From an uncultured Ilumatobacter sp. (GTDB lineage: Bacteria > Actinomycetota > Acidimicrobiia > Acidimicrobiales > Ilumatobacteraceae), in contig CALCXK010000054.1 in the NCBI GenBank assembly GCA_937905835.1, positions 4,769 through 68,768 on the forward strand: 64,000 bases of DNA. Reading direction: 5' to 3'. The position numbers were made by a program, and so were the translations under genes. A model generated the notes under the pieces. That model did not search any database and was not told the origin of the DNA. It saw nothing but the letters and a program-made list of their open reading frames with translations. Shown here one piece after another: positions 35,145 to 44,382 of this stretch (position 1 is the first letter of the stretch; every line of letters begins with the position of its first letter).

Positions 35145-35975
35145 GTGGCGTTGTGTGACCTGTCGAATGCTGATGGGAAGTTCTCGATTCTGGCGATCGA
35201 CCATCGCGACTCACTCCGTCAGTTTCTCCGACCGGATGATCCTGACTCGTTGACCGCCGAAGAGATCACTGCGCTGAAGGTCGAACTGGTCCGCACGATT
35301 GCCGACCTCGCTACGGGCGTAATGCTCGAACCCGAGTACTCGATCCCACAGGTCCTCGACGCGGGGGCGCTGCCCGACGGCGTCGGCTTCCTGGCAGCAC
35401 TCGAGGCGCAGGGTTACCTTGATAATCCGGGTGTTGGGGTGACGACAATCCTCGATGGCTGGTCTGTCGAGCAGGCCGCAGCGTCGGGTGCAGCGTCGGC
35501 AAAGCTTCTGCAGTCGTACCATCCGGATCGACCGCTCGCCCGAGAGCAGGAAGCAGTGGCTGCATGCATCCTCGCTGCTTGTCGACGAGTCGGGTTGCCG
35601 CTGGCAATGGAACCGCTGTTCTACGACCTGGACTCGCCAGAGGATCGGCCCCGCGTCGTTGTCGAGACGGCACGTCGATTCGCCGCGCTCGGCCCCGATC
35701 TCCTCAAACTGCCCTATCCGGGGTCTCCTGAGGCGTGTGCTGAGGTCACCGAGATCGCCGGCGAGATCCCGTGGGCAATGCTGTCGGGGGGAGGGACCTT
35801 CGACGACTTCGCTGATCAGTTCACGGTGGCATCGGACGCCGGTTGCGCTGGCTTTATGGTGGGCCGAGCGCTCTGGGGTGACGCGGTCAAGGCCCCGGCT
35901 GACGAGCGGTCAACGATCATTTCCGACGTGGTCCGCCCACGTTTCAAACGGTTGGTCGCGATCAACGAACGCTGA
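35145..35975 (+). CDS. Class I aldolase-like protein (LacD/YihT-type barrel)
   Basis: A 276-residue barrel protein. SILAIDHRDSLRQFL is the LacD/YihT-like opening. AKLLQSYHPDRPL and LGPDLLKLPYPGSPE each offer a lysine, the second at the usual Schiff-base position, and WAMLSGGGTFDDF is a phosphate-binding loop. Such enzymes cleave ketose phosphates. As last gene of the operon, 3 bp after iolB, it is a strong candidate for the IolJ aldolase step. Starts at GTG 35145 after GGGGG. The barrel protein at 27645 is the rival. Confidence 0.75.
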   Translation: MALCDLSNADGKFSILAIDHRDSLRQFLRPDDPDSLTAEEITALKVELVRTIADLATGVMLEPEYSIPQVLDAGALPDGVGFLAALEAQGYLDNPGVGVTTILDGWSVEQAAASGAASAKLLQSYHPDRPLAREQEAVAACILAACRRVGLPLAMEPLFYDLDSPEDRPRVVVETARRFAALGPDLLKLPYPGSPEACAEVTEIAGEIPWAMLSGGGTFDDFADQFTVASDAGCAGFMVGRALWGDAVKAPADERSTIISDVVRPRFKRLVAINER

Positions 35976-36048
35976 ATCTCAGGGTGCCACGGTGGTCGAA
36001 CGCACGGGGCCAGTAGCAGGAGTCGTTGCGTACGGATTGGATCGAACG

Positions 36049-37188
36049 TTATGACCGCCGCGCGGCGAGCACGGCGGCGAAGTCAGCGGCCGACGTGCCA
36101 GCATCGAGTGCACTGCGAACTCGGTCGGCATCAGACGGCGGGGTGAGGCCTCCGATCGGCTTGTCGACATCGAGATTGCAGGGGAACGGGTAGCCCTCGG
36201 CGGCGGCGGCAATAGCGCAGTCGACGAGGGCTCGATCGGCGCCGCCTTCGACACGATCGAGGAAGACGGGGTACAGCACATCGAGCATGGCTCCACGATC
36301 GATGGCTTCGAGCGTGCGGCCCATTGCGGTGCCGATTTGCAACAGGTTGGCGATGCGATAGACGTCGGACGTGACATTCGTACCTGCACCGTGAAAGAGC
36401 GCCGGGTTGAAGAACACCGCGTCGCCGAGTTGCAGCGAGAGCTGCACGTGGTGCTCGGCGAAATACGCCTTGAAATCGTCACGGCGCCAGGCGAGGTAGC
36501 CTGCCTCATACTTCTGCGAGTGCGGCAGGTACATCGTCGGCCCAGTTTCGAGCGGCATGTCGCAGTGCGCCACCGCACCCTGCAGCGTCATCACGGGGGA
36601 GAGGCGGTGGACGTGCGCGGGGAAGCTAGCGGCTTCCTCGTTGGTCATGAAGCCGAGGTGGTAGTCGCGGTGCGGTTCCTGCGCCGCGCCACCTGGATTG
36701 ACCACGTTGACCTGGGACGTGACCTGATAAGCGGGCCCTAACCAGGCGGTGCTGATCAGGTCGACGAGATCGTTGCTGTAGTAGTCGACGAAGACCTGCG
36801 GGTTGTGGAGTGCCAACTTCTCGAGAGCATTCCAGATCCGGTCGTTCGCTCCCGGCTTGGCGAAGTGGTCGCCGCCGCCGATGGCGTTTGCCTTCTCGTT
36901 CGCGATCAGTTCGAAAAACGCCGCCGATGCAGCATCGACAGCGGGTTGTTCGAATGCGCCGCGAAACACCACGATGCCAGGCCCGTCGAGAAGGGCGTCG
37001 GCCAATTCACTCATGACGGCACGTCGGCCGCCCGGTGACACTGTTGCCTCGCGCAGCGAAGAGCTGTCGTAGACGACGGTGCCACGCTCGATTGCTGCCG
37101 CGTGCGGGTAGTCGGTCAGGTCGGCAGATTGCTCGACGAGCGCAATGAACTCAGCGATTTCGCACGTATCGGCAGCCAACCAACTCAT
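36049..37188 (-). CDS. Phytanoyl-CoA dioxygenase family protein
   Basis: A 379-residue Fe(II)/2-oxoglutarate oxygenase. EPHRDYH gives the HxD iron ligands (His173, Asp175). FFNPALFHGAGTN supplies the distal His266, and Arg278 the 2-oxoglutarate contact. PhyH-type enzymes hydroxylate small molecules in the cytoplasm. It lies tail-to-tail with the inositol operon, 73 bp away, so a cyclitol-related role is possible but not shown. Function unknown. Confidence 0.85.
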   Translation of the reverse strand: MSWLAADTCEIAEFIALVEQSADLTDYPHAAAIERGTVVYDSSSLREATVSPGGRRAVMSELADALLDGPGIVVFRGAFEQPAVDAASAAFFELIANEKANAIGGGDHFAKPGANDRIWNALEKLALHNPQVFVDYYSNDLVDLISTAWLGPAYQVTSQVNVVNPGGAAQEPHRDYHLGFMTNEEAASFPAHVHRLSPVMTLQGAVAHCDMPLETGPTMYLPHSQKYEAGYLAWRRDDFKAYFAEHHVQLSLQLGDAVFFNPALFHGAGTNVTSDVYRIANLLQIGTAMGRTLEAIDRGAMLDVLYPVFLDRVEGGADRALVDCAIAAAAEGYPFPCNLDVDKPIGGLTPPSDADRVRSALDAGTSAADFAAVLAARRS

Positions 37189-37317
37189 ACGTCAATGCTA
37201 CGCCTTGACTCCGATCGAGGCGTGCTCCAAGAGGCCGTCGCCGCAATGTGTAACGCGAGGGTGGGTTGGGCGACTTCTACTGCGACGAACCAATGAGTGG
37301 CCGACCGACTCGGTGAT

Positions 37318-39264
37318 TCAATCTCGACGTAGTGCTGCGACGAGACCGTCGACGTCGAGGCCGAACTTGGTGTGCAGGTTTGCCGACTGGGGGTCGTGCG
37401 GGATGAACTTGGTCGGGATGCCGAGCACCTCGATGACCGTCGACGGATCGACGGATGTGATCTCATCGGCGATCGACATGCCGATGCCGCCGGCGCGAAT
37501 GCCGTCTTCGATCGTGACCACTCGTGAGTGGCGGGCTGCATCGGCGATCATCGCTGGGTCGAGCGGGGCGCAGCAGCGTGCATCCCAGACAGTGACCGGC
37601 GTGCCGGATTCGGCGAGCTGTGCCGCAGCCTGCTCGGCGGTTTCGAGCATCTTGCCCACAGCGATGACACACACGTTTGCGCCGTCCGGTGCAACGACCG
37701 ATCGAGCGAGCAAGCCGGAGCCCACCTCGTGCTCGGTCACCTGGCGTGCGGCGCCTCGCCCATAGCGAATGACGACAGGACCCTCATCGGAGAGGCTGAC
37801 GGCGTCGTGCAGCATCTGTGCGAGTTCCTGGGCACTCGACGGGGCCAAGACGCGCATGCCCGGAACCTTCGAAAGGAGCGCCATGTCGTACACGCCGTGA
37901 TGGCTGGCGCCGTCAGGGCCGGTGATACCGGCCCGGTCGAGGCAGAACACGACGGGGAGGCGGTGCAGGGCAACGTCGTAAACGACCTGGTCCCAGGCTC
38001 GGTTGAGGAATGTTGAGTAGATGGCGATGATGGGTCGCAGCCCGCCCATTGCCATGCCTGCTGCACCGGTGACTGCGTGCTGCTCGGCAATGCCGACGTC
38101 GAAAAACCGATCGGGGAACCGCTCTTGGAACGGGATCAAACCGGTCGGACCTGGCATCGCAGCGGTGATCGCGACGATGCGATCGTCGGATTCGGCTTCT
38201 TTGATGATCGCTTCGGCGAATGCTTGGGTGTAGCCCGTGGAGACAGCCTTCGGTGGGCCGACGACCGGGTCGAAGATTGGGGCATCGTGGAGATGCTTCT
38301 CGTTGTCGTCTTCGGCCGGTGAGTAGCCGCGACCCTTCTGCGTCAGCATGTGGACCAGAATCGGACCGTGCTCGCTCAGCTCGATTGCGTTGTTGAGAGC
38401 ATGCTCCATCGCTTCGACGTTGTGGCCGTCAAACGGACCGACGTAGCGCACGCCTAGGGCTTCGAAGAAAGATGGCGGTTGCAGGAATTCTCGTACGCCA
38501 GCCTTGAACGCTTCCATGGCCGATCCGGCCTGGTTGCCGACGAATGGCAAGTTCTGCAGGTAGTGCTCGATGCGTCGCTGGCGGCGAACGTACACCGGGT
38601 TGAGACGAATGTCGGTCAGGGCGTTGCTGAGCTTGCCAGTGACCCGGTCGGTGAACGTGGGCTGGCTCGGATGCGCTGATTGCTCGTCGTGGCTCTGGAT
38701 GCTCGCGGAGAGGTTGGACACGGTCGGCGCATACGAACGCCCGTTGTCGTTCAAGATGATGATGACGCGCTTGCTGCCGTGGCCGATGTTGTTCAGGGCC
38801 TCGTACGCCATGCCGCCGGTCATGGAGCCGTCGCCGATGACGGCGACGATGTGGCGATGCGGGTCCGTGCCGGCGTCGCGGGCGACGGCCATGCCGTACG
38901 CGTAAGAAAGAATCGTCGACGCGTGGCTGTTTTCGACGTAGTCGTGCTCGGACTCTTCGCGGCTCGGATAGCCGGAGAGCCCGCCGACCTGGCGGAGCTG
39001 TTCGAACTGTGCCTGGCGACCCGTGACGATCTTGTGGACGTAGGCCTGATGGCCAGTGTCCCAGAGAATGGCATCGGTTGGCGATTGGAAAACGCGGTGG
39101 AGCGCCAGTGTGAGCTCGACGACACCGAGGTTGGAGCCGAGATGGCCGCCTGTTTCGGAGACGGCGCCGACGATGAAGTCGCGAATCTCGTCGGCGAGGT
39201 CGTTGATTTCTCCGTATGACAGCTCCCGTAGATCAGCGGGTGTCCGGATTCGATCCAATGCCAT
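37318..39264 (-). CDS. dxs: 1-Deoxy-D-xylulose-5-phosphate synthase
   Basis: A 648-residue ThDP enzyme. GHQAYVHKIVTGR, the ThDP motif AVIGDGSMTGGMAYEALNNIG, and the transketolase-like DVGIAEQHAVTGAAGMA and DRAGITGPDGASHHGVYD are all Dxs-specific. It condenses pyruvate and glyceraldehyde 3-phosphate, the first step of the MEP isoprenoid route. A single gene with divergent SDR gene upstream. No other MEP genes are in the window. Confidence 0.97.
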   Translation of the reverse strand: MALDRIRTPADLRELSYGEINDLADEIRDFIVGAVSETGGHLGSNLGVVELTLALHRVFQSPTDAILWDTGHQAYVHKIVTGRQAQFEQLRQVGGLSGYPSREESEHDYVENSHASTILSYAYGMAVARDAGTDPHRHIVAVIGDGSMTGGMAYEALNNIGHGSKRVIIILNDNGRSYAPTVSNLSASIQSHDEQSAHPSQPTFTDRVTGKLSNALTDIRLNPVYVRRQRRIEHYLQNLPFVGNQAGSAMEAFKAGVREFLQPPSFFEALGVRYVGPFDGHNVEAMEHALNNAIELSEHGPILVHMLTQKGRGYSPAEDDNEKHLHDAPIFDPVVGPPKAVSTGYTQAFAEAIIKEAESDDRIVAITAAMPGPTGLIPFQERFPDRFFDVGIAEQHAVTGAAGMAMGGLRPIIAIYSTFLNRAWDQVVYDVALHRLPVVFCLDRAGITGPDGASHHGVYDMALLSKVPGMRVLAPSSAQELAQMLHDAVSLSDEGPVVIRYGRGAARQVTEHEVGSGLLARSVVAPDGANVCVIAVGKMLETAEQAAAQLAESGTPVTVWDARCCAPLDPAMIADAARHSRVVTIEDGIRAGGIGMSIADEITSVDPSTVIEVLGIPTKFIPHDPQSANLHTKFGLDVDGLVAALRRD

Positions 39265-39360
39265 CGGATGCAGGGTAACTCGCCGTCTCGAAACGTGGTG
39301 CTATGTGCTCGAGCTCGGCCGCATTACGCCATGCTTTCCGGCACACCCTACAGTTCTGAC

Positions 39361-40149
39361 ATGTCCAGCGATTCTCCATTCGATCTCACCGGCCGCGTTG
39401 CTCTGATCACCGGAGGGAACAGCGGCATCGGCCTCGGCATGGCTGAGGGGCTCGCGGCGCACGGAGCCGACGTGGCGATCTGGGGGACTCACTCGGAGAA
39501 GAACGAACGAGCTCTCGACATTTTGAGTGACTATGACGTCGAACTGTTGTCGATCATCTGCGATGTCAGCGACGAGGCCGCGGTGATCGAGTCGATGCAG
39601 GAGACTGTCGATGCGCTCGGGCGGATCGACGCGGTGTTTGTCAACGCCGGGATCAGCGGTAGGTCGCCGAGCTTCCTCGAGATGACCAGTGAAGACTGGC
39701 GGCGTGTGATGTCGGTCAACCTCGACGGCGCGTTTTACACGGCGCGTGAAGCGGCCAAACACATGGTTGGTCGGTTTGAGGAGGGTGACCGTTCAGGCGG
39801 GTCGATCGTGTTCACATCGTCGGGCTCATCGGAGTTCGGCTCGGCATCCGGGCAGCACTACGGGGCCACTAAGGCCGGTGTCAACGCGATGATGCGGGGC
39901 ATCGCTGTTGCGCACGCTCGCCACAATATTCGTTGCAACTCGATCCTGCCGGGTTGGATCGAGAGCGACATGACTGCCAACGCGTTCGGCTGGGACAAGT
40001 TCGTCGACAAGGTTATGCCGCGTATTCCATCCCGGCGGTGGGGTACGAAGGAGGACTTCGCTGGGATCGCTACGTACCTCGCCAGCTCGGCCAGCTCGTA
40101 CCACACGGGCGACATCATTCGAATCGATGGCGGTTTCCATTCGTTTTAA
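39361..40149 (+). CDS. SDR family oxidoreductase
   Basis: A 262-residue short-chain dehydrogenase with cofactor motif TGGNSGIGLGMAEGL, NAGISG, active-site TSSGSS...HYGATKAG (Tyr/Lys), and the C-terminal SYHTGDIIRIDGGFH. Gluconate or 3-ketoacyl reductase-like enzymes share these features; the substrate is unknown. ATG 39361 was chosen because the 31 codons upstream are not SDR-like. It is divergent from dxs. Confidence 0.88.
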   Translation: MSSDSPFDLTGRVALITGGNSGIGLGMAEGLAAHGADVAIWGTHSEKNERALDILSDYDVELLSIICDVSDEAAVIESMQETVDALGRIDAVFVNAGISGRSPSFLEMTSEDWRRVMSVNLDGAFYTAREAAKHMVGRFEEGDRSGGSIVFTSSGSSEFGSASGQHYGATKAGVNAMMRGIAVAHARHNIRCNSILPGWIESDMTANAFGWDKFVDKVMPRIPSRRWGTKEDFAGIATYLASSASSYHTGDIIRIDGGFHSF

Positions 40150-40176
40150 GCGGGCAAGGTATTGAGGGCAACGCGC

Positions 40177-40920
40177 TCAGCCGATGGGTCGGCGATACAC
40201 GCTCACGTGCTGCACGCTCTCGGAGTCGAACGAGGTGCCGGCCATGTCGGCATGGCGGGCGTCGAGTACCAGACCCGCGGTGGCCGCCATCGCATCGAGT
40301 TGTTCGGGGGTGGCCCAGCGAACCGACCACGGTCGAAGTCGTACGCCGCCGGTCTCGGTGATCTCGATGAACTGTCCTTCGGCCCGCTGGCTCGACGGGG
40401 TCGTCTGCGACACCGACAACACCACACGGTCGACAGTCATCGAACGCACGGAGACGGCGCTGCCTTCTGGCGCATCGGCTTCGGGGACGAACGCCTCGAC
40501 GACGAAGACACCTTGGGGGGCGAGTCGAGCTGCAACGGCAGAGAAGCAGGCCTGTTGCGCTCCGTTGTCGAGCAGGTTGAAGATGGTGTTGTAGGCGATC
40601 AGCGCGGCAGCGAAGGGCCCATCGGGAAGGTTGTCGACCATGTCACCGTGGACGACCTCGATCGAACCGTCGGTGTCGAGGGCGTGCAACTGATCGAGCA
40701 TTTCCCGACTCGAATCGATGGCGGTGACTTCCAGGCCAGCTCGGGCCAGCGGGACAGCGAGCCGACCCGTCCCCGCGCCTAACTCGAGCACGGTGCCAAC
40801 AGTGCCGACGAGGTCGACCATCCGACTGACGGTGGCCTCGACGTCGGTGACGTCGCCATACCAGTCGTCATACACGTCGGCGAATCCCGTGCCGTAGGAA
40901 GTGGAGTCGTAGCCGCGCAT
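40177..40920 (-). CDS. SAM-dependent methyltransferase (class I)
   Basis: A 247-residue methyltransferase. The opening FADVYDDWYGDVTDVEATV is followed by the SAM-binding motif VLELGAGTGRLAVPLARAGLEVTAID, then motif II around IALIAYNTIFNL. Small-molecule or lipid substrates are typical; nothing defines it here. ATG 40920 starts the family homology; the longer frame runs into the promoter of the divergent iscS gene. Confidence 0.85.
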   Translation of the reverse strand: MRGYDSTSYGTGFADVYDDWYGDVTDVEATVSRMVDLVGTVGTVLELGAGTGRLAVPLARAGLEVTAIDSSREMLDQLHALDTDGSIEVVHGDMVDNLPDGPFAAALIAYNTIFNLLDNGAQQACFSAVAARLAPQGVFVVEAFVPEADAPEGSAVSVRSMTVDRVVLSVSQTTPSSQRAEGQFIEITETGGVRLRPWSVRWATPEQLDAMAATAGLVLDARHADMAGTSFDSESVQHVSVYRRPIG

Positions 40921-41026
40921 AGGCGCAGTGTCGCGCACCGCGCCCCGATTTGGCTCGGAATGTGACTTCTTCCGATGTTCGACCTTCCCCAACGACGAAG
41001 TCCCCAGCTGGTCAGTGTCCGATTCC

Positions 41027-41070
41027 CCTCGGGTGAGAAGTGGACAGCACTGTCCGATTTTGACCCGAGG
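41027..41070. promoter_or_regulatory. Nested inverted repeats upstream of iscS
   Basis: CCTCGGGT (41027-41034) pairs with ACCCGAGG (41063-41070), enclosing the 14-bp palindrome GGACAGCACTGTCC (41042-41055). The block lies 54 bp before the cysteine desulfurase start, in the divergent region with the methyltransferase gene. It could be an operator or an RNA stem in the iscS leader. Confidence 0.4.
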
Positions 41071-41123
41071 TAGACCGGACGGCGGCAGTATTGCCGGTTC
41101 TTCCGTGCCGATAGCGTGGCCAC

Positions 41124-42308
41124 GTGAATTCGTCTGGGCCTGTCGATACGGCCATCACCTACCTCGACCACGCAGCGTCGGCGCCCATGCGGCCCGAGGC
41201 GGTCGAGGCGATGTTGCCGTACTTGCGCGACCAATACGCCAACCCGTCGGGCTCACATCGGTTCGCTCGTCAGGCTCGCCAGGCCGTCGACGAGTCACGT
41301 GACCGTGTCGCAGCCGTCCTCGGCTGTCGTCCGAACGACGTCGTGTTCACCGGTAGCGGAACGGAGAGCGACAACATGGCAATCACCGGCGCCGTCACGC
41401 GATCCGGTGGCGTCGCGGTGTGTCCCGCCACAGAGCATCACGCGGTGCTCCAAGTGGTAGAGCACCACGGCGGAGTCGTCGTCGGTGTCGATCACGCCGG
41501 TCGTGTTGATCTCGAGCATCTCGCAGCAGCGCTTGACGAGATCGTCGCTGCCGATCGTTCCGTCGCGATCGTCAGTGTGATGGCAGTGAACAACGAAGTC
41601 GGTTCGATCAACGATCTCGAAGCGGTCCGCCGCGTTGTCCGCCGGCATGCGCCGGGTGCGCTACTTCACACCGATGCGGTGCAAGCGGCGAGCTGGCTCG
41701 ACTTGCGAGAGGTGACGCCCCATGTCGACCTGCTTGCGCTGAGCGCGCACAAGTTCGGTGGTCCGAAGGGTGTCGGTGTACTCATCGAGAACGGCGGCCC
41801 GAAGATCGATCCCTTGATCATTGGTGGTGGCCAGGAACGTGAGCGGCGCAGTGGCACTCACAACACGGCAGGCATCGTGGCTGCATCTATCGCGCTGGAA
41901 CTGACCGATGATGAGCGGGCAACCGAAGTCGTGCGCATTGCTGCACTGCGCGATCGGCTTGTCGACGACCTGTGCACCCGCCTCGACGGCGTGACCGAGA
42001 CACTCGATCGCAGCGAGAAGGTTGCCGGCTCTGGCCACGTGTGTATCGAAGGGATCGAGAGCGAAGCGCTGCTCTTCCTGCTCGATGAGGAGGCGGTGTG
42101 TGCCTCGGCAGCATCGGCATGCGCCAGCGGCGCGATGGAGCCATCACACGTACTCGCTGCGATGGGTGTCCCAGCCGAGCGATCCCTCGGAGCGCTCCGA
42201 TTGACGCTCGGTCACACAACGACCAACGCAGACATCGACCGCGGCGTGCACGTCATTATCGAGGCAGTCCAGCGGCTGCGCTTCCACACAGATCGAGGTA
42301 TCGCATGA
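41124..42308 (+). CDS. iscS: Cysteine desulfurase
   Basis: A 394-residue class V aminotransferase. YLDHAASAPMRPEAV is the N-terminal signature. GTESDNMAI and TEHHAVLQ are the cofactor regions, and LSAHKFGGPKGVGVL contains the PLP lysine. The catalytic cysteine lies in a loop with CASAASACASG. It takes sulfur from cysteine as persulfide. The GTG start is at 41124 and the stop overlaps the mnmA ATG, so its sulfur probably feeds MnmA for tRNA 2-thiouridine, and perhaps Fe-S assembly. Confidence 0.93.
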   Translation: MNSSGPVDTAITYLDHAASAPMRPEAVEAMLPYLRDQYANPSGSHRFARQARQAVDESRDRVAAVLGCRPNDVVFTGSGTESDNMAITGAVTRSGGVAVCPATEHHAVLQVVEHHGGVVVGVDHAGRVDLEHLAAALDEIVAADRSVAIVSVMAVNNEVGSINDLEAVRRVVRRHAPGALLHTDAVQAASWLDLREVTPHVDLLALSAHKFGGPKGVGVLIENGGPKIDPLIIGGGQERERRSGTHNTAGIVAASIALELTDDERATEVVRIAALRDRLVDDLCTRLDGVTETLDRSEKVAGSGHVCIEGIESEALLFLLDEEAVCASAASACASGAMEPSHVLAAMGVPAERSLGALRLTLGHTTTNADIDRGVHVIIEAVQRLRFHTDRGIA

Positions 42309-43360
42309 AGGTGATGTGCGCGATGAGCGGCGGAGTCGATTCGTCCGTTGCAGCGCTACTGCTGCGCGACGCAGGCCACGAGGTGGTCGGCGTCACGATG
42401 AAGTTGTGGGGTGGAGACAGTGACACCGGCTGCTGTTCCGTCTCAGATGTTGATGACGCTCGTCGAGTTGCACAGCAACTCGGTATCGACCACCTCGTCT
42501 TCAACTTTGGCAACGACTTCGACAAGCATGTCGTCGACCCGTACGTCGCAGCTCACGCGAACGGCACGACGCCGAACCCGTGCATCGAGTGCAATCGATT
42601 AGTGAAGTTTGCGCGCCTCGCCGAGCGTGCCGACCTCCTCGGCTTCGATGTAGTCGCCACTGGCCACCATGCGAACATTGGTCGGACGGACAGCGGCTCG
42701 TACACGCTGTTGCGCGGCGACGATCCCGACAAAGATCAGAGCTATGTCGTACACATGCTCGATCAGAAGCAATTGGCGCGCACCGTGTTCCCGGTCGGGG
42801 GCATGCAGAAGTCGAAGGTCCGTGAGCTCGCGGCGTCCATCGACCTCCGAACCGCCGACAAGCCGGACAGCCAGGACGTCTGCTTCATCACCTCGACCGG
42901 CGGGCGAACCTCGTTCCTCGGCGACCGGATCCCGTTCAACCGTGCCGACGTCGTTGACACCTCCGGCGCGAAGCTTGGCGAAGTTGAGTCGGTCGAGATG
43001 GTCACAATCGGTCAGCGCAAGGGCCTCGGCCTTCCCGGGGGCGGCCCCAAGCGCTACGTGATCGACGTTGACACCAAGGCACAGACTGTCACGGTCGGGG
43101 CTGACAGCGACCTACTGCGCGACGACCTCACTGTTCGTCGGATGGCATGGGTCGACGGCCCGACGTCTGGCGAGGTGCTCGTGCAGGCAAGCGCTCACGG
43201 GACTCCGAAGGCAGCAACGATCAACGTGTTCAGCGACGGGGTTGACGACCACGTCGACGTCGTGTGGGTAGAGCAACAGCGCCGGATCGCTCCCGGACAG
43301 AGCGTTGTGTTCTACGACCTGTCCGACACCAGGGTGCTTGGCGGCGGCATCGCCGACTGA
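42305..43360 (+). CDS. mnmA: tRNA-specific 2-thiouridylase MnmA
   Basis: A 351-residue protein with the ATP PP-loop MSGGVDSSVAALLL at the start. The catalytic cysteines are in NPCIECNRLVKF and QDVCFI, and the tRNA-binding central domain has IGQRKGLG. It thiolates U34 of Lys/Glu/Gln tRNAs using sulfur from IscS. Start at ATG 42305 overlaps the iscS stop; the longer frame lies within iscS. Confidence 0.96.
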   Translation: MKVMCAMSGGVDSSVAALLLRDAGHEVVGVTMKLWGGDSDTGCCSVSDVDDARRVAQQLGIDHLVFNFGNDFDKHVVDPYVAAHANGTTPNPCIECNRLVKFARLAERADLLGFDVVATGHHANIGRTDSGSYTLLRGDDPDKDQSYVVHMLDQKQLARTVFPVGGMQKSKVRELAASIDLRTADKPDSQDVCFITSTGGRTSFLGDRIPFNRADVVDTSGAKLGEVESVEMVTIGQRKGLGLPGGGPKRYVIDVDTKAQTVTVGADSDLLRDDLTVRRMAWVDGPTSGEVLVQASAHGTPKAATINVFSDGVDDHVDVVWVEQQRRIAPGQSVVFYDLSDTRVLGGGIAD

Positions 43361-43377
43361 ATCTGCCCTGGCGTGAT

Positions 43378-44274
43378 TTAGAGGAGGCGAATGCCGCGGG
43401 CTGCAGCAGTTGCCAGTGCTTCGCCCGGCCGGCTCGGGCTGATCAGGAAGCCCGTCATGTGGATGGCTTTGCCGCCCGGATCTTGCGGCGTAAATGCGAA
43501 GACTGTCGTGACGGTTTCGAGCGCCTGTACTTCGATTGCATAGCCACTGGCCGGGCCGGTGAGGTCGGCCGCTTCGGTGTCGACTGGGGCGAGGCGCATG
43601 CCGCCGAGCTGATCGGAACGAACCATGAGTGTGTCGGCGAGGACGACGGGATCGTGGACCACCAGGCCCGCTGGAACGAGGACGAGCCAGCGACGCGAGA
43701 ACCGATGCCAGCGGGGAATGAGCAGGCCAAGGCCAGCCACACCGATCACGCTGAGTACGCCGCCGACCACGTACGACTTGGCGGCGAGGAGGAGTGGGCC
43801 AAACACAATGCTTGGTGCCCAGAGAGCCCACGTGACGATGGCTGCGGTGCCGGCAGCTACCGGGAATCGCAAGGGGAGCCGTTCTTCGTCGCCGTACGAC
43901 GAGGCCTGGACGAACTGGCGACCGACGTCGGCAGAGAAAATGGCGAACAGGGCGATGCTCGCCGGAATTGCCAGAGCCGCAACCTCGATTGCCTCAGCGC
44001 CGCCGAGGACTGCACCGATCGTGACGGGAAGTGCGAGGGGAGCGAGCACGCGAGCGATTGTCAACGAACGTACCGAGGGGATCGCTAATGCGAACATCAC
44101 GGCGCCCCACGGCGCCCAGCCGCCGACGCCGGTGGTCCAGCGCACGGCGTCACTCCGACCGTCGACAGCTCCCTGCAGGGCTGCTCCGCCGAACACCGCG
44201 ACGACGATCCAGGTGACGCGCGCCACCCAAGCTGCACTCCGCCTGATCAGCGTGGTCGTGTCGACTGAAGCCAT
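43378..44274 (-). CDS. Polytopic membrane protein (hypothetical)
   Basis: A 298-residue protein with about six hydrophobic segments (e.g. VTWIVVAVFGGAAL, AVMFALAIPSV, LALPVTIGAVLGGAEAIEVAALAIPASIALFAI, VGGVLSVIGVAGLGLLIP). A soluble part with VVHDPVVLADTLMV and strands follows, as in actinobacterial PH-like membrane proteins. I do not recognise the family. Convergent with mnmA (17 bp gap) and divergent from the methionine-synthase-like gene. Confidence 0.75.
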   Translation of the reverse strand: MASVDTTTLIRRSAAWVARVTWIVVAVFGGAALQGAVDGRSDAVRWTTGVGGWAPWGAVMFALAIPSVRSLTIARVLAPLALPVTIGAVLGGAEAIEVAALAIPASIALFAIFSADVGRQFVQASSYGDEERLPLRFPVAAGTAAIVTWALWAPSIVFGPLLLAAKSYVVGGVLSVIGVAGLGLLIPRWHRFSRRWLVLVPAGLVVHDPVVLADTLMVRSDQLGGMRLAPVDTEAADLTGPASGYAIEVQALETVTTVFAFTPQDPGGKAIHMTGFLISPSRPGEALATAAARGIRLL

Positions 44275-44382
44275 GTACACATGTTGCCGGGAACCGACGG
44301 TTCTCACGACGGTTACCGAGAGATCATTTTCGAAATTCAGTCGGATTCGGTTGCAGGGCCTTCTGCATGGAACGATGAACAG

